This document shows, piece after piece, positions 10,919-31,254 of a stretch of DNA of 64,000 nucleotides (the stretch's first letter is position 1; every line of letters begins with the position of its first letter). The stretch comes from Euleptes europaea (lineage: Eukaryota > Chordata > Lepidosauria > Squamata > Sphaerodactylidae). Below the pieces are notes generated by a model. It worked only from the letters and a program-made list of their open reading frames with translations. It had not been told where the DNA came from and did not search any database. Made by a program: the position numbers and the translations under genes. The stretch is taken from positions 60,519,268 through 60,583,267 of the forward strand of contig NC_079324.1 in the NCBI RefSeq assembly GCF_029931775.1, in the 5' to 3' direction.

Positions 10919-12042
10919 CCTTTTTTAAGTGCAGATGCTGGGCATGGACCTGGAACCTGTTCAGAAAGGCAGGGACCAGACAAATGGATGCAGTAATTCC
11001 CTGTCCCCTCTTGAAGATGGGTCATAGAACAAGGCCTCTGAAGCAAGCTTGAGTGGGTGGTTTCTGTGGGAGCAGGCAGGCCTCAAGATCTTGTTGGCTA
11101 TTCTGAATTGGGGTCTTGATGTTGGAACTGGAACTAAAACAGGGCTTCCTTGGTTCAGTTCCAACTAGTTTTCTTGCTCTTTACACCAGCAGAGAGCCTG
11201 GGTCTTGCGTTCCTGGTTGGGTTAATTTTCTGTGCTCATAACTTGGCAGGCCCAATTTTCCGTTCTGCATGTATACATACCCATTTCGTGACGAGACTGT
11301 AAAAATTCAATGCATATGTGATGTGCAACCATTTCCCTATTGCAGAGAAGATGAAACTCTTATTATTATGGAAATCAGTGGCTCTGCCAGCTATTATGGC
11401 TGTTCTGCTTTCAGAATGCAATTTTGACAAGTAATACAAATGGACAATTGTCCCAGAGCACTAATGACAGGTACATTCATAGGCACATTTCTGCTCTTTC
11501 CCCCAAGGAAATTAATGTTGTTTGGATTTTGCTTCCTTTTATCCAGGGGTTAATTATGCAGATGAGCAAAACATGCAGCTTGACTAGCAAAATAGAGTTT
11601 TCATTGCCTCAAGAGGCTTGTGTTAACCGAGACAATAGCCAACCAGCCCCAGACTTGCAAATTACATAAAATTAGTTTTCCCAGTGAAGGGTCCAACCTG
11701 GGGGTCAATTAGAATTAAAAACGAGACATTTCCCCCCAAGTTTGGAGTTACCAAATGTATGGATATCCTCTGAGGAAGTGTGAAGAGTAGAATGTTGATG
11801 TTTTAGCATAGGGCTAGGCAACTGGATGTCTGGGGGCCAAAACCGGCCCCAGTGTAGCTGCTGAGCCCACATATATCCCCCCTTCCAACGTACTATTTTG
11901 CATCTCAGCCCCTCTGCAGCCCAGTGAAGGACTCTAATCTTTTATCTCCCAGTGCAACCCAGCCACAGATGCACTGGAAACCCCTCAGGTTACCCAGAGA
12001 GACAGAGGTGGGGCTACTAATGCTGTTTGCCACTGGCAGCAT
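10919..12042. other. Intergenic stretch downstream of OGFOD2
   Basis: No exon or clear repeat recognised. Short minus-strand ORFs here lack any family match. Confidence 0.4.
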
Positions 12043-12048
12043 TTTATT
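12043..12048 (-). terminator. Putative OGFOD2 polyadenylation signal (AATAAA)
   Basis: AATAAA on the minus strand about 40 nt after the OGFOD2 stop. It implies an unusually short 3' UTR. A more distal signal could also be used. Confidence 0.5.
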
Positions 12049-12088
12049 GAAATCGAGTTCCAAGTGTAGCCCCCGTGTCACCTGCCCC

Positions 12089-12364
12089 CTACGTTAAGGA
12101 GCACAGATCCATGGTTTCAGGCTGGTTGTCTTCAGGGTTCCCGGTGAACCCTTCTCCAAACCCCTCTGCTGGCACCAGCTCAGGTTGTCTGTTGCACATG
12201 GGGCAGAGCTGGTTTCGGACGGCAGACGATCGCATCCAGACAATCAAGTTCCAGCGTTCCCCGGAGGCGATGGGGAGTGCCCCGTGCATCTGTCCTCCCC
12301 GGTGGAACAATCCGTGGCAGGGCACATGCTCAACTTCAACGTAACGCGGCACAGGTTTGAGATC
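12089..12364 (-). CDS. OGFOD2: OGFOD2 exon 7 (distal His, 2OG-binding Arg, stop)
   Basis: 276 nt encoding DLKPVPRYVEVEHV through ETMDLCSLT and the stop. It contains FHRGGQMHGA, GERWNLIVWMR and AVRNQLCPMC, all conserved in the family. Acceptor TCTCTAAG. Confidence 0.95.
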   Translation of the reverse strand, partial: DLKPVPRYVEVEHVPCHGLFHRGGQMHGALPIASGERWNLIVWMRSSAVRNQLCPMCNRQPELVPAEGFGEGFTGNPEDNQPETMDLCSLT

Positions 12365-15300
12365 CTTAGAGAGAATGAAGGGAGATTGCCGGGGGAGGCG
12401 ATTACTGTCTGCTCCCTGAAGCCCTGCCCAATGAGACTACCTCTGTGGGGAAGACCTTCCGAGGGAGTGCTTATTTGCATGATACAGAATCAACTTATGG
12501 AATTCACTGCCATGAAGCGACAGCAGACAACTGCTAGTTAGGTGACTTTTAAAAGGTTCAGAGAGCCAGCGTGGTGCTGTGGTTAAGAGCGGTGGTTTGG
12601 AGCGGAGGATTCTAGTCCGGAAAACTGGGTTGGTTTCCCCACTACTCCACATGAAGCCTGCTGGGTGATCTTGGGCTAGTCACAGTTCTTTTAGAGCTCT
12701 CCCAGCCCCACCTACCTCACAGGGTGTCTGTTGTTGGGTGGGGAAGGTGATTGTAAGCCAGTTTGATTCTTCCTTAAGTGGTAAAGAAAGTCAGCATATA
12801 GAGACCAACTCTTATTTTTCTTTTAAATTGGGCCCCCCCTCTATTTTAAGGCCCATCAGCAGCATTTAAACAAAGCCTCAGAGTAAGGCCCACCTAGGCC
12901 AGCATTTCTTTTCAAATGGCCTCTGGAATTTAAGGAACAAGGGCCTCCCCCCCTTGTTTGTCCCCCAGCATCTGATAACTAGCAGTAGACTGCTTCTACA
13001 CATGGAATTTCCATCTAGCTGTCATGGCTAGGAGCTGTTGACAGCTCTCTTCTCCATCACTTTTGTCTAATCTAGGGGTCCCCAGCCTTTTTGAGCCTGC
13101 CGGCATCTTTGGAATTCACAAACAGGGTGGGGGCAATAAAAAAAATAGCTGTCCCTGGAGGCAGAGCCAACCTCAAAATGTCAGGGAGTCAGGTTATGCA
13201 AACATTTAATAGTATCTCTTCAGCATTTCAGGCGGAAGCTCTTATTAACAGAATGCCCTTTAAAATGAACATATTGTTGAAAAAAATACCGGCAGTTTTA
13301 GATTACTGATTTTATGTAATGGTTTTTATGTATTTTATTTACATTGTAAGCTGCCGTGAGTTCCTGTAACATAGGAAGGCAGCTAATAAATATTTTAAAT
13401 AAATAAAATAAATAATCCTTGTGCTGTGATGGCAGCTGATGCAGAAGCAATTTTTTAAAATCTGCCCAGCCAATCAAAAGCTCTGCTGAGCAGAAGCCCC
13501 TCTGGCCCCACCCACTTTATAAAAGCACTTGACAGGTGCCAGGAAAGGTATCAGCGGATGCTATGGTGTCTGTGGGCACCATACTGGGGACCCCTAATCT
13601 AACCCGTTTTTTAAAGCCACTGAAGCTAGCAGCCATGGCTGCATCTGGTTCCAGCAAATTGTGTGTGTTACTTCCACACTGCATGAAGAAGCAAGAGGGA
13701 CAACCACTGTAAGCCCTGTGGACTGTATTCCAAAGAATAGGCACCTGTCTGAATTCAGCAAAGTAGAGATTGCCCTCAGTGAATTCTTTCCCCAGGGAGA
13801 CGTTCAGGGTCACTTCTGCATTGTCGTAGTGGGAGCTCAGGTCCAGGTCTTCGTGCAAGGCGTACTTCACGACGAAAGCTTTGTGGCTGTCCAAGCAGCC
13901 TCCCCCGCAGTCCGGGTACAGCAGCGCTGAAATGGGGCCCAGGTACTTTTCTCGGAGAGGCGTGATGAAAGCCTCATCCATCCCCAGCTCGTTTAAGAGA
14001 ACCTGCAATGGAGAGTGCAAGCGTGCAAGAGAAAAGGGTAACAAAACCAGCTGCAGTGCAACAAATGAACACCCTTCTAGTAGAAGGGCCGGGCTTTCTG
14101 GCCCTGGGCAGGTTCTTTCCATGGCTGGGAAAGTTCTCCCTTTCTAACAGGTGCTCTGCTTGCCATTGGGGGGTGGGGGGAAGTGGATATAAATGCAAGG
14201 GCTGAATCCAAGAGAGCATAAAAATATCAGAGTACTTTAGAACATTCAAACACTTCACATAGAAGGAGGAGGAGTTGGTTTTTATATGCCAACTTTCTCT
14301 ACCACTTAAGGGAGAATCAAACCGGCTTACAATCTCCTTCCCTTCCCCTCCCCACAACAGACACCCTGTGAGGTAGATGGGGCTGAGAGAGTTCAGAGAG
14401 AGCTGTGACTAGCCCAAGGTCGCCCAGCTGGCTTCATGTGTAGGAGTGGGGGAAGCAACCCGGTTCACCAGATTAGAGTCCACTGCTCACGTGGAGGAGT
14501 GCAGATCCATCTAGCTCAGCACTGGCTCTTCTGACTGGCTGCAGCTCCCCAGAGTCTCAGCCAAAGTTCTTTCTTGCCACCTGTTCCTTGAGATGCTGGG
14601 GGATGCACCTCAGGGCTTCTGCTTGGAAAACAGGTGCTGTATTACAGCCTCGACCTCCTGTCTTATCGGTAAATTGTCTCCATCTGTGCTCACCCCATAG
14701 TTATTCATGGTATTGGGCCTCCCCTTGGGCATCTCGGACTGTTCAAAGTTCTCCAGCTCCTCGATGAACGCTTGGCAGAATTCCTCAGTGAAGATGGGGA
14801 GTCGGTAGATTCTCTTATCTGATGTGGGGAAACAAGAAGAAGAAGAGTTGGTTTTTATATGCCGACTTTCTCTACCGCTTAAGGAAGACTCAAACCAGCT
14901 TACAATCATCTTCCCTTCCCCTCCCCACAACAGACACCCTGTGAGGTAGGTGGGGCTGAGAGAGCTCTAACAGAGCTGTAACTTGCCCAAGGTCACCCAG
15001 CTGGCTTCAAGTGGAGGAGTGGGGAAACAAATCTAGTTCACCAGATTAGCCTCCGCCGCTCATGTGGAGGAGTGGGGAATCAAACCTGGCTCTCCAGATC
15101 AGAATCCACCACTCCAAACCACAGCTCTTAACCACCACATCATGCTGGCTCCCAAGAGCAATAAAAAGATGCTGACATATTTGTAATTGTTTGGTCTCCT
15201 CCTGGTGAGCAAAAATAGTCTCCAGGCGACCAGCCATGGAAGGCTGTGTTTTGTTTTGCTTTTGTAAACTAGAAGCAACTGGCAACTTCAGTCCTTACAT

Positions 15301-18300
15301 CATGCTACAAATGACCACCATAGGACAGGCGTGGCTAGTAGAATGTCTTTGGTGGGCTGTTTTAATGATAGTTTTACCAGATAGCCCAAATCCAAGTAAC
15401 AAGCATGGTCTTATTTTTGTTGTGCAAAGTTCAGCAAAGAAACCCCCCTCGCTTATGCTTAAAATGGAGCCCTGGCATTGAAACTCTCGTGTCCGCTTTT
15501 CAGACCAGGACCAAAGAGGCCTTGGAAAGTATGTGTGAAGCAGCTGTTCAGTTTTACGGGAAAGAAAGCAAAGACCAGGAGGACATTTTTAAAACATGAC
15601 AGTATTGCCATACAAAATACAGGTCTGGTCAAACATGCTTTTATAAGACCCATGCCTGGGGAGATGTAATGTGATGCTATTCTGCTCACCTGAGATAGAT
15701 TCCACATGGTTCAGCAGACCCTGGAGATCTGCACCACTGGATGCGCAGTACTTAACAGTTTCTACAAATTCCGGGGCCAAAAATGAATCCTAGTGTTGGG
15801 AGGAAAGGGAGAAACAGAATGGAACTTAACGTCCTCACAAAAATAGTTGTTTCTGGAAGCACTGCTAAGCATATCTACTCAACAGTAAGTCCCATTTTAT
15901 TCATTTAGGCTAAGTCTCAGGAAAGGATTCTTAGGATTGCAGCCTCTACTTAAAAACCTTTAGTGTGTTTTAACGTTAGCTCAGTATAGTGAGTTCTTTA
16001 CCTGTAAAGTATACAGTTCTGGATGTTTTGGTCTGTAGTTCTGGGAAATGATTGTTTTTCTTTCTCTGGAGTGGCGATCTAATTCCTTTCTCCTCTGCAC
16101 TTCTTTTTCAACCTGCGGGAAAAGCCATAATTATGAAGATGAAAGGGAGACATTCAGCCCCATTCCTATCCATTATGACTTGGGATGCAGCGAATTCAGT
16201 GCACTTTAATTCAGAAGTAAGTCCTACTGAGTACCGTGGGACATATACTCAAGTAGTGGTATATAACATGGCAGTCTTACAGCCTGATCCTATGCAGAAT
16301 AATTACATGTGACTCACTCTTTATGGGATTGTACTGTTGGATATTTTTGGTGAATCCCCAAGCAGGGTATGAAGGTGACAGCTTGCCCGGCCCTGCTATT
16401 GCCCCCAGCAACTGGTATTGTGGCATACTGCCTCTGAACATGGAGGCTCCATTGAGCTAGTGATAGACCAAACCTTCATTTATTTTTTGTTTAATCTTCT
16501 TTGAAAACCATATAAGCCAGTGGCAATGAGTTCTGCAAGATAACGAAATATACGAAAGTGCCAAAAATACTTTATTTTGTTCACTAATATTGGGTGACCC
16601 TGAGTATCAGCATTATGAGCAAGTGAGAACAGGTTCTCAGTCCACTTTCTGGACACTACAGATAATTTCAGAAGCCTCTCTTATTCCTGCCCTCCCCCAA
16701 AAAACTTTTTTTCTTAAACTTGTCCAGCTTGACTGTACCTCTTGTATTACAGCTTCAAACTCTTCCTCAGTTCTGCATCCACGCTCTCTTAAGGCCTGAG
16801 GTAGAAAGAGACACTTCAGGCTTTTATGTAGTGCACACACACAGATTGCAAACCCATACTAAGATTATAATGTATAGTCCCCATTCTATAATCAAGGTCC
16901 CCTTCTGCTCTCACCCCATATCTTAGTTGTGTCTCCAGGACAAAACAAAGGTGACTATAATCCTTGGGTGCATTCACACTGACTTGTGTGGACTATATTT
17001 AATAAACAAATAAACATGACCTCTTTTGTGTTCACAAAGGCTAACTTAAGGAACTTTTAGATCTGAGTCCAGTAGCCGCTTAGAGACCAACAAGATTTTT
17101 GGGGTATGAGCTTTTGAGAGTCAAAGCTCCCTTCATCAGCTACAGGTATCTAATGAAAGCAAATTTGACTCTGGAAAGCTCATACCTCAAAAATCTTGCT
17201 GGTCTCTAAGCTGTTACTGGACTTGATGTTTAGTTGTTATCTGAAACTAAAGTGACTCAGAAAGAAATGCCATTCGATGCAATCCTTAGTCCAGATCAAC
17301 CAGCGCCCTGGATTCATAAAGACCTTAGATAGATGAGAAAATGTTACACCATTTAAGTCTCAACCTGTGCGATCAAATCTACTGAGACATTGAAGGTAAA
17401 TGTAGTCCCCTGTGCAAGTACCAGGTCATTATTGACCCACTTTACTAGGCAGACTATGTTTATGGGGTGGTTTGCCAGCGCCTTCCCCAGTCATCTTCCC
17501 TTTACCCCCAGCAAGCCGGGTCCTCATTTTACCGACCTCGGAAAGGTGGAAGGCTGAGTCAACCTTGAGCCGTCTCTCTGAAACCGACTTCCATCAGGAT
17601 CGAACTCCGGTCCCGAGCAGAGCTTTTGGCTGCAGTGCTGCAGCTTGAGTCCCCCTGTTAAGTCCTTTGTTGACGAATGGCAACTTTAAGATCAACCAGA
17701 GTGGTTGTGGCTCACGAAAGCTCCTACCCTACCAGGAAATATTTTTGTTATTCTTTAAGGTGCTACTGGACTCTGGCCCTTTTCGACTACTGCAACCAGA
17801 CTAACACGGCTACCCACTGCGAACCAGAGTGGTGTCGTGGTTACAGTGTTCTACGTAGGGGGGAGGGGCATACCTGGGTTCAAACCCTCACACCCACTCA
17901 ACCATGAAGTCCCCTGGGCGACCTACGGGCCGGTCACCTCACCCCATCCCACCTCGCAGGGCTGTGGCGAAGGCCAAACAGAGGAGGGGAGAACTGTGCG
18001 CTCCGAGTCGATAGGATTCTGAGAGTGGGGCTGTGGCTCGATGATGGAGCATCTGCTTGGCTGATGGAGCATCTGCTCGGCATGCAGAAGGTCCCAGGTC
18101 CCAAAGGCAACCCTGACTCGGATGGACCCAGGGCCTGGTTCAGTGCAAGGCAGCCTCGTGTGTGGTGAGGACGAGCTTCCCCCCTCCCTCCCTCCGTGTA
18201 CCTGCCCATACTCCTTCCGCAGCTGCTCCGGGTCTCCCCAGTAGCGCAGGTGGAGGCCGTAGCGAGGCACGAAGAGGTGGTCGGTGAGGAAGCAGGCGCA

Positions 18301-18345
18301 GGCCCGGAAGCCGCCCCGCCCCGGCCCCATCCCGCCCGGCCCCAT
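12089..18345 (-). CDS. OGFOD2: OGFOD2, Fe(II)/2-oxoglutarate dioxygenase-domain protein, 7 exons
   Basis: Exons 18345-18202, 16795-16739, 16112-16002, 15789-15690, 14818-14694, 14002-13745 and 12364-12089 join to 1071 nt (356 aa; human is about 350). The predicted fold is the prolyl-4-hydroxylase-like 2OG-Fe(II) oxygenase domain. The first iron ligands are H237 and D239 (HYDNAEVTLNV), the distal iron ligand is H292 (RGGQMHGA), and R302 (GERWNL) would bind 2-oxoglutarate. All four are present, so the enzyme looks competent. Its substrate is not known to me. MPKGRPNTMNNYG and LYPDCGGG are family signatures. The chosen ATG is the first in frame before the conserved RACACFLTDHLFVPRYGLH; a second Met lies five residues later. 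Introns are GT-AG with phases 0, 0, 0, 1, 0, 0. Confidence 0.95.
12557..12822 (+). repeat. CORE-SINE in OGFOD2 intron 6
   Basis: Sense orientation on the + strand, antisense to OGFOD2, from GAGAGCCAGCGTGGTGC to ACCAACTCTTATTTTTC. Confidence 0.85.
13075..13593. mobile_element. hAT-like MITE containing a nested SINE-type tail
   Basis: Ends GGGGTCCCCAGCC and TACTGGGGACCC, flanked by CTAATCTA (13067-13074 and 13594-13601). 13290-13420 is an inserted tail-type repeat ending in AAATAAATAAAATAAATAA. A related, end-less piece lies at 26560-26720. Confidence 0.65.
13745..14002 (-). CDS. OGFOD2: OGFOD2 exon 6 (HxD iron ligands)
   Basis: 258 nt encoding VLLNELGMDEAF through NLYFAEFRQ. It contains LYPDCGGG and the HYD motif of the oxygenase core. 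Acceptor CATTGCAG, donor GACAG|GTGCCT. Confidence 0.95.
14262..14630 (-). repeat. Truncated CORE-SINE plus old tRNA-Ala SINE fragment
   Basis: 14262-14500 is CORE-SINE without its head. 14505-14630 keeps CCCCAGAGTCTCAGCCAAAG of the second SINE family. Both lie in OGFOD2 intron 5. Confidence 0.65.
14694..14818 (-). CDS. OGFOD2: OGFOD2 exon 5
   Basis: 125 nt encoding DKRIYRLPIFTEEFCQAF through the signature MPKGRPNTMNNYG. Donor GGG|GTGAGC. The acceptor CCCACATCAG sits just beyond the TTC-repeat tail of a sense CORE-SINE. Confidence 0.95.
14829..15152 (-). repeat. CORE-SINE abutting OGFOD2 exon 5
   Basis: Sense to OGFOD2. Its CTCTTCTTCTTCTTG tail ends about 10 nt before the acceptor at 14819. 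Confidence 0.85.
15690..15789 (-). CDS. OGFOD2: OGFOD2 exon 4
   Basis: 100 nt encoding DSFLAPEFVETVKYCASS through LNHVESIS. Acceptor ACACTAG, donor TCAG|GTGAGC. It leaves in phase 1. Confidence 0.9.
15865..16345. repeat. Dispersed repeat fragments flanking OGFOD2 exon 3
   Basis: 15870-15950 ends GGATTGCAGCCT and 16195-16300 includes AGTAAGTCCTACTGAGT. Both belong to a very common squamate interspersed repeat with GGATTGCAGCC ends. Exon 3 lies between them. Confidence 0.45.
16002..16112 (-). CDS. OGFOD2: OGFOD2 exon 3
   Basis: 111 nt encoding VEKEVQRRKELDRHSRER then the YRPKHPELY segment. The human counterpart has SYHPARPEVY. Acceptor CCCGCAG, donor CAG|GTAAAG. Confidence 0.9.
16739..16795 (-). 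CDS. OGFOD2: OGFOD2 exon 2
   Basis: 57 nt encoding ALRERGCRTEEEFEAVIQE. Acceptor CTACCTCAG, donor CAAGAG|GTACAG, phase 0 on both sides. Confidence 0.9.
17050..17228. mobile_element. Palindromic repeat in OGFOD2 intron 1
   Basis: Arms AGTCCAGTAGCCGCTTAGAG / TCTAAGCTGTTACTGGACTT and AAAGCTCATACC pairs. Related in style to the GGGTAGCCGTGTTAGTCTG elements. Confidence 0.5.
17455..17650 (-). repeat. Squamate tRNA-derived SINE
   Basis: Minus strand contains a GGAAGGCTGAGTCAACC complement and CGAGGTCGGTAAAATGAGGA, typical of abundant squamate SINEs. Confidence 0.55.
17660..17815 (-). mobile_element. GGGTAGCCGTGTTAGTCTG-type element
   Basis: Minus orientation, ending CAGACTAACACGGCTACCCA. Further copies at 18957-19165, 23445-23592 and 48768-48905. 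Confidence 0.6.
17818..18165 (+). repeat. Diverged CORE-SINE followed by truncated tRNA-Ala SINE
   Basis: 17818-18025 has a GAGTGGTGTCGTGGTTACAG head. 18030-18165 has GGGGCTGTGGCTCGATGATG with an internal duplication of GATGGAGCATCTGCT. They lie just 3' of OGFOD2 exon 1. Confidence 0.6.
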
Positions 18346-18530
18346 GATTCCACCCGGCCCCTCAAAGGGGCCGGAACCGAGCCCCGCAGGCAACGGGTCC
18401 GCCGGGGAAAGCGCCCCGGTGGGAAACAAAGCGAGCCGAGTAAGGGAGCGTCGGCAAATGACGCGGCGGCGCGAAGAGCGCAGTAAAGCGGCCTTGGCCT
18501 TCTTTGCAGCCCGCTCGCCGGCGGGGAGAC
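18190..18530 (-). promoter_or_regulatory. OGFOD2: CpG-rich OGFOD2 promoter / exon 1 region
   Basis: Dense CpG and GC around and upstream of the OGFOD2 start codon. It ends abruptly about 70 bp before a Bov-B LINE remnant at 18597, so the upstream promoter border is repeat-derived. Confidence 0.5.
18202..18345 (-). CDS. OGFOD2: OGFOD2 exon 1
   Basis: 48 codons, MGPGG through RKEYGQ. Donor GGGCAG|GTACAC, phase 0. Very GC-rich. The Gly-rich first 12 residues are not conserved with human, which starts differently before CRCACF. Confidence 0.88.
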
Positions 18531-18596
18531 CAAAGGCTTTTAAACCTCTTTGGCTTCTACCGAAAACGATTCCGTGGACTGCCCAAAAAACAAAGC

Positions 18597-18910
18597 AGTG
18601 GGTTATAGATGAAATCAAGCCTGAACTGACCCTAGAAGCTACAATGACTAAACTGAGGCTGTCGTATTTTGGTCACGTCATGAGACGACAAGCGTCACTG
18701 GAAAAGACAATCATGCTAGGAAAAGTTGAGGGCTGCAGGAAAAGAGGAAGACCCAACAAAAGATGGGCTGACTCAATAAAGGAAGCCACAGCCCTCAATT
18801 TGCAAGATCTGAGCAAGGCTGTCAAAGATAGGACATTTTGGAGGACATTGATTCATAGGGTCGCCCTGAGTCAGAAGCGACTTGACGGCACTTAACACAC
18901 ACACACACAA
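18597..18910 (+). repeat. Bov-B (RTE) LINE 3' end
   Basis: Codes the RTE ORF C-terminus [47 protein letters not shown] and the end GVALSQKRLDGT-like, then a CGACTTGACGGCACTTAACA tail with (CA)n. Located upstream of the OGFOD2 promoter. Confidence 0.85.
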
Positions 18911-18956
18911 AAAAACGATCCTCACATTAGTGTTTCTAACATTATAGATAATTCAC

Positions 18957-19165
18957 AGTGGGTAGCCGTGTTAGTCTGTCTGCAGTAGTAGAAAAGAGCA
19001 AGAGTCCAGTAGCACCTTAAAGACTAACAAAAATATTTTCTGGCAGGGTATGAGCTTTTGTGAGCCACAGCTCACGAAGTGAGCTGTGGCTCACGAAAGC
19101 TCATACCCTGCCAGAAAATATTCTTATTAGTCTTTAAGGTGCTACTGGACTCTTGCTCTTTTCTA
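18957..19165. mobile_element. Palindromic GGGTAGCCGTGTTAGTCTG-type element
   Basis: Arms of about 90 bp: GCAAGAGTCCAGTAGCACCT ... AGGTGCTACTGGACTCTTGC, with GTGAGCTGTGGCTCACGAAA at the centre. Confidence 0.65.
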
Positions 19166-19504
19166 CTACTAACATCATAGAGTATTCTTTTGGACCACAC
19201 CCAATTCTGATTCCAACCAACACAGGAGCCTTGTGTTTTCTGCAAGACGTCACAAATTGTTATTCTGCTACAAACTCTTCACAGATTAGAACCTATTTCC
19301 TCAGATGCTCTTGTAAATTCACAAGCAGGGCACGAAAGCCTTCCTTTGTCCATATTTGGAGATCTACTGCTTCTGAAAATGGAGGTTCCATTTAGCCACG
19401 TATAGCTCTCCTCTATAAATTTTACCGATTTTTTGTTGTTGTTGTTGTTAAAAAGAAAATATATCTAAGATACAGGATCGTCTACACCTGTTGTGGCACC
19501 AATC

Positions 19505-19735
19505 AGTTATACTCTGCACAAATGGTTTTCATTTTTATCCCACTCTTCCTCCAAAGAGCTCAGGGTGGCGCACATTATTGCCCCCTCTGTTTTGTTCTCG
19601 CAAACAACCCTGTCAGGTAGGTTGGGCTGAAAGGATGTGGCAGCCCCAAAGTCGCCCAGTGAACTGAGTGGGGATCTGAATGTGGACCTCCCCTCGCTTA
19701 TCTTCATCAGTGGCAATTACCTAGCTTGTTATTTC
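19505..19735 (-). repeat. Older CORE-SINE
   Basis: Contains CAACCCTGTCAGGTAGGTTG and a CAGTGAACTGAGTGGGGATC segment, diverged from the young subfamily. Confidence 0.5.
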
Positions 19736-20294
19736 CTGAAAGGACATCTGAACAGGATGCAGGCAGGTGGGCCGTGGCACTCCTTCAGTTGTGGCAGAGC
19801 TCCAAGTGAAGTCCCTTGAGAGGCACAGGCAAGTGCGCAGAGACCTGGCTAAGGGGAGGTTCCCCGAGCACTTCTCTGCCATGCAGAAAAGGAGTCTGCG
19901 CAGATCGGCCATCAAATGTTAAGTGTGAGCTGAGTGCGAGGAGATGGCCCAAATAGCTCTTGCTGGGCTTCCCAGGAGAGTCTCTCCGGCTGCTTCCATC
20001 ACAACCAATGGGCTCATCTGGTATCTGCCTCAAGCCTCTTTGTCGGCTGTGACAAATGTGGCACAACTCACGCTCTGTCAGCTCTCACATGAACTTGGCA
20101 AGGACATAATTCGGCAGTGGAGCATGCACTGTGCATCAATGAGGCTTCAGGATCAATCCCCCGTATCTCTGACTAGAAGGGCTGCCTCTACCTGGGGCCC
20201 TGGTGACCAGCCCCAGGTACTCACAAGACTTGCTATATTTACCTAACTTAGAGGACCCCACAGCAGCTTTTCCAGTCCCCCTCCCCATGTCAGA

Positions 20295-20390
20295 AATCTT
20301 GGCTAGAGGCCCCTGGTTGGCCACTGTGTGAACAGGCGGCTGGACGTGATGATCCTTGGTCTGATCCAGCAGGGTTTTTGTTACGCTCTT
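20295..20390 (+). repeat. L3-like LINE 3' terminal fragment
   Basis: TTGGCCACTGTGTGAACAGG through CTTGGTCTGATCCAGCAGGG. Confidence 0.6.
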
Positions 20391-20504
20391 ACGCTAAAAT
20401 TGCATTTGGCAAACATTTCTGGCTCTATTCTACTTTCTCTCCCCTTGTAACAGCATCCAGACGCGCCCACAAGGAGAGCCTAAGATGCTCCACGGAGATG
20501 ACAT

Positions 20505-20912
20505 AAGAACATAAGAAAAGCCCTGCTGGACCAGACCAAGGCCCAGCAGTCTGTTCACCCCGTGGCCAACCAGGTGCCTCTAAAACACTGGTTCCCAACC
20601 AGGGGTCCGTGGACCCCCAGGGGTCCGCGAGAACTAAATTAAGGTCCGTGAAACAAACTTATAAACCCATAATAAATTAACATTTTCAATTAAAAGTTCT
20701 CTATTATAAAATATATATATTCGAATATTATTCTAAGTTTAATGTTTAACTAACAGTTATGATTAAAGTTTATTTTTCAAATTCCCGGAATTTTTTATTT
20801 TGAACCTTGCGGTCCCTGCACCGGAGAAAAAAAGTCCTAGTGGTCCCTGGTCAAAAAAAGGTTGGGAACCACTGCTCTAAAAAGCCCACAAGCAAGACGG
20901 CGGCAGCAGCGC
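20505..20912 (-). repeat. L3-like LINE fragment split by an hAT-like MITE
   Basis: LINE halves 20505-20585 and 20875-20912 (AAAGCCCACAAGCAAGACGG) flank the insertion, so the order of events is clear. Confidence 0.75.
20586..20874. mobile_element. hAT-like MITE, 8-bp target duplication CTCTAAAA
   Basis: Ends CACTGGTTCCCAACC and GGTTGGGAACCACTG. CTCTAAAA is repeated at 20578-20585 and 20875-20882. 289 bp, A/T-rich centre, non-coding. Confidence 0.8.
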
Positions 20913-21182
20913 CCAAAAGAATGGGCCGGCTCCTCGAATCCAGGGATGCACCGTGCCTGACTCGTGTCCGTTTGGACTAGCAGGCACGGGTCGCCCTCTC
21001 CTCCACGGACAGGCCCGCTTTCCTCGGGAAGAAAGCCCTCCACGCTGGCAGCCGTCCCCACGCATCCCGGGGCGGGGAGCGCCACCCTTGCGCTCGCGCC
21101 CCCGAGTCGGTCGGCATAGGCGCGGCTTGCAGAGAGCCCGGGCGGAGGCGCGCGACCCTCCACGCCCGCTGCAGCGCGGAGC

Positions 21183-30794
<9,612 letters not shown>

Positions 30795-31254
30795 AAGCGA
30801 AACTGTAGCCTCAACATAATGGCACTTTTTTTTCAAACATTACATATAGATGAATATGGGCATTTAATGAAGAAGCTCAGGAGCTTGCTTCAGACTCACA
30901 ACCGAACACTGTGGACTCTTTGAAGTTGCCGGGTGGCAAGTGAATGTTCAAACCATCATGGACCTCCACTGCACCAGGAAGTATTGGATATTGACCTTGG
31001 AAACCCGAGTTCAAATCCCACATTGGTTACAAGCACACAGAATGACTGAGGGGAGGCACATCCTGATTTCTCAGCCCTGGTATTCATGTCTGGGAAACGG
31101 CCTATTACCTCTCTCTATAACTCAGTGCATGACTGCGTTCCTGATCATCCCTTGGCAAGTGCAGAAATCTGTTGTCTGCACCAAATGTAGCGTTCTAAGA
31201 ATACTGGAAAAGGAAGTGTCTAGTGCTGAATGGGACAATGCGGGATGAAGGTTG

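Noticed and set aside
17923-18895. Long ORFs across OGFOD2 exon 1 and the Bov-B piece (199-231 aa)
   Set aside because: Fusions of exon antisense or SINE text with LINE coding text. Only 18202-18345 on the minus strand is exon.
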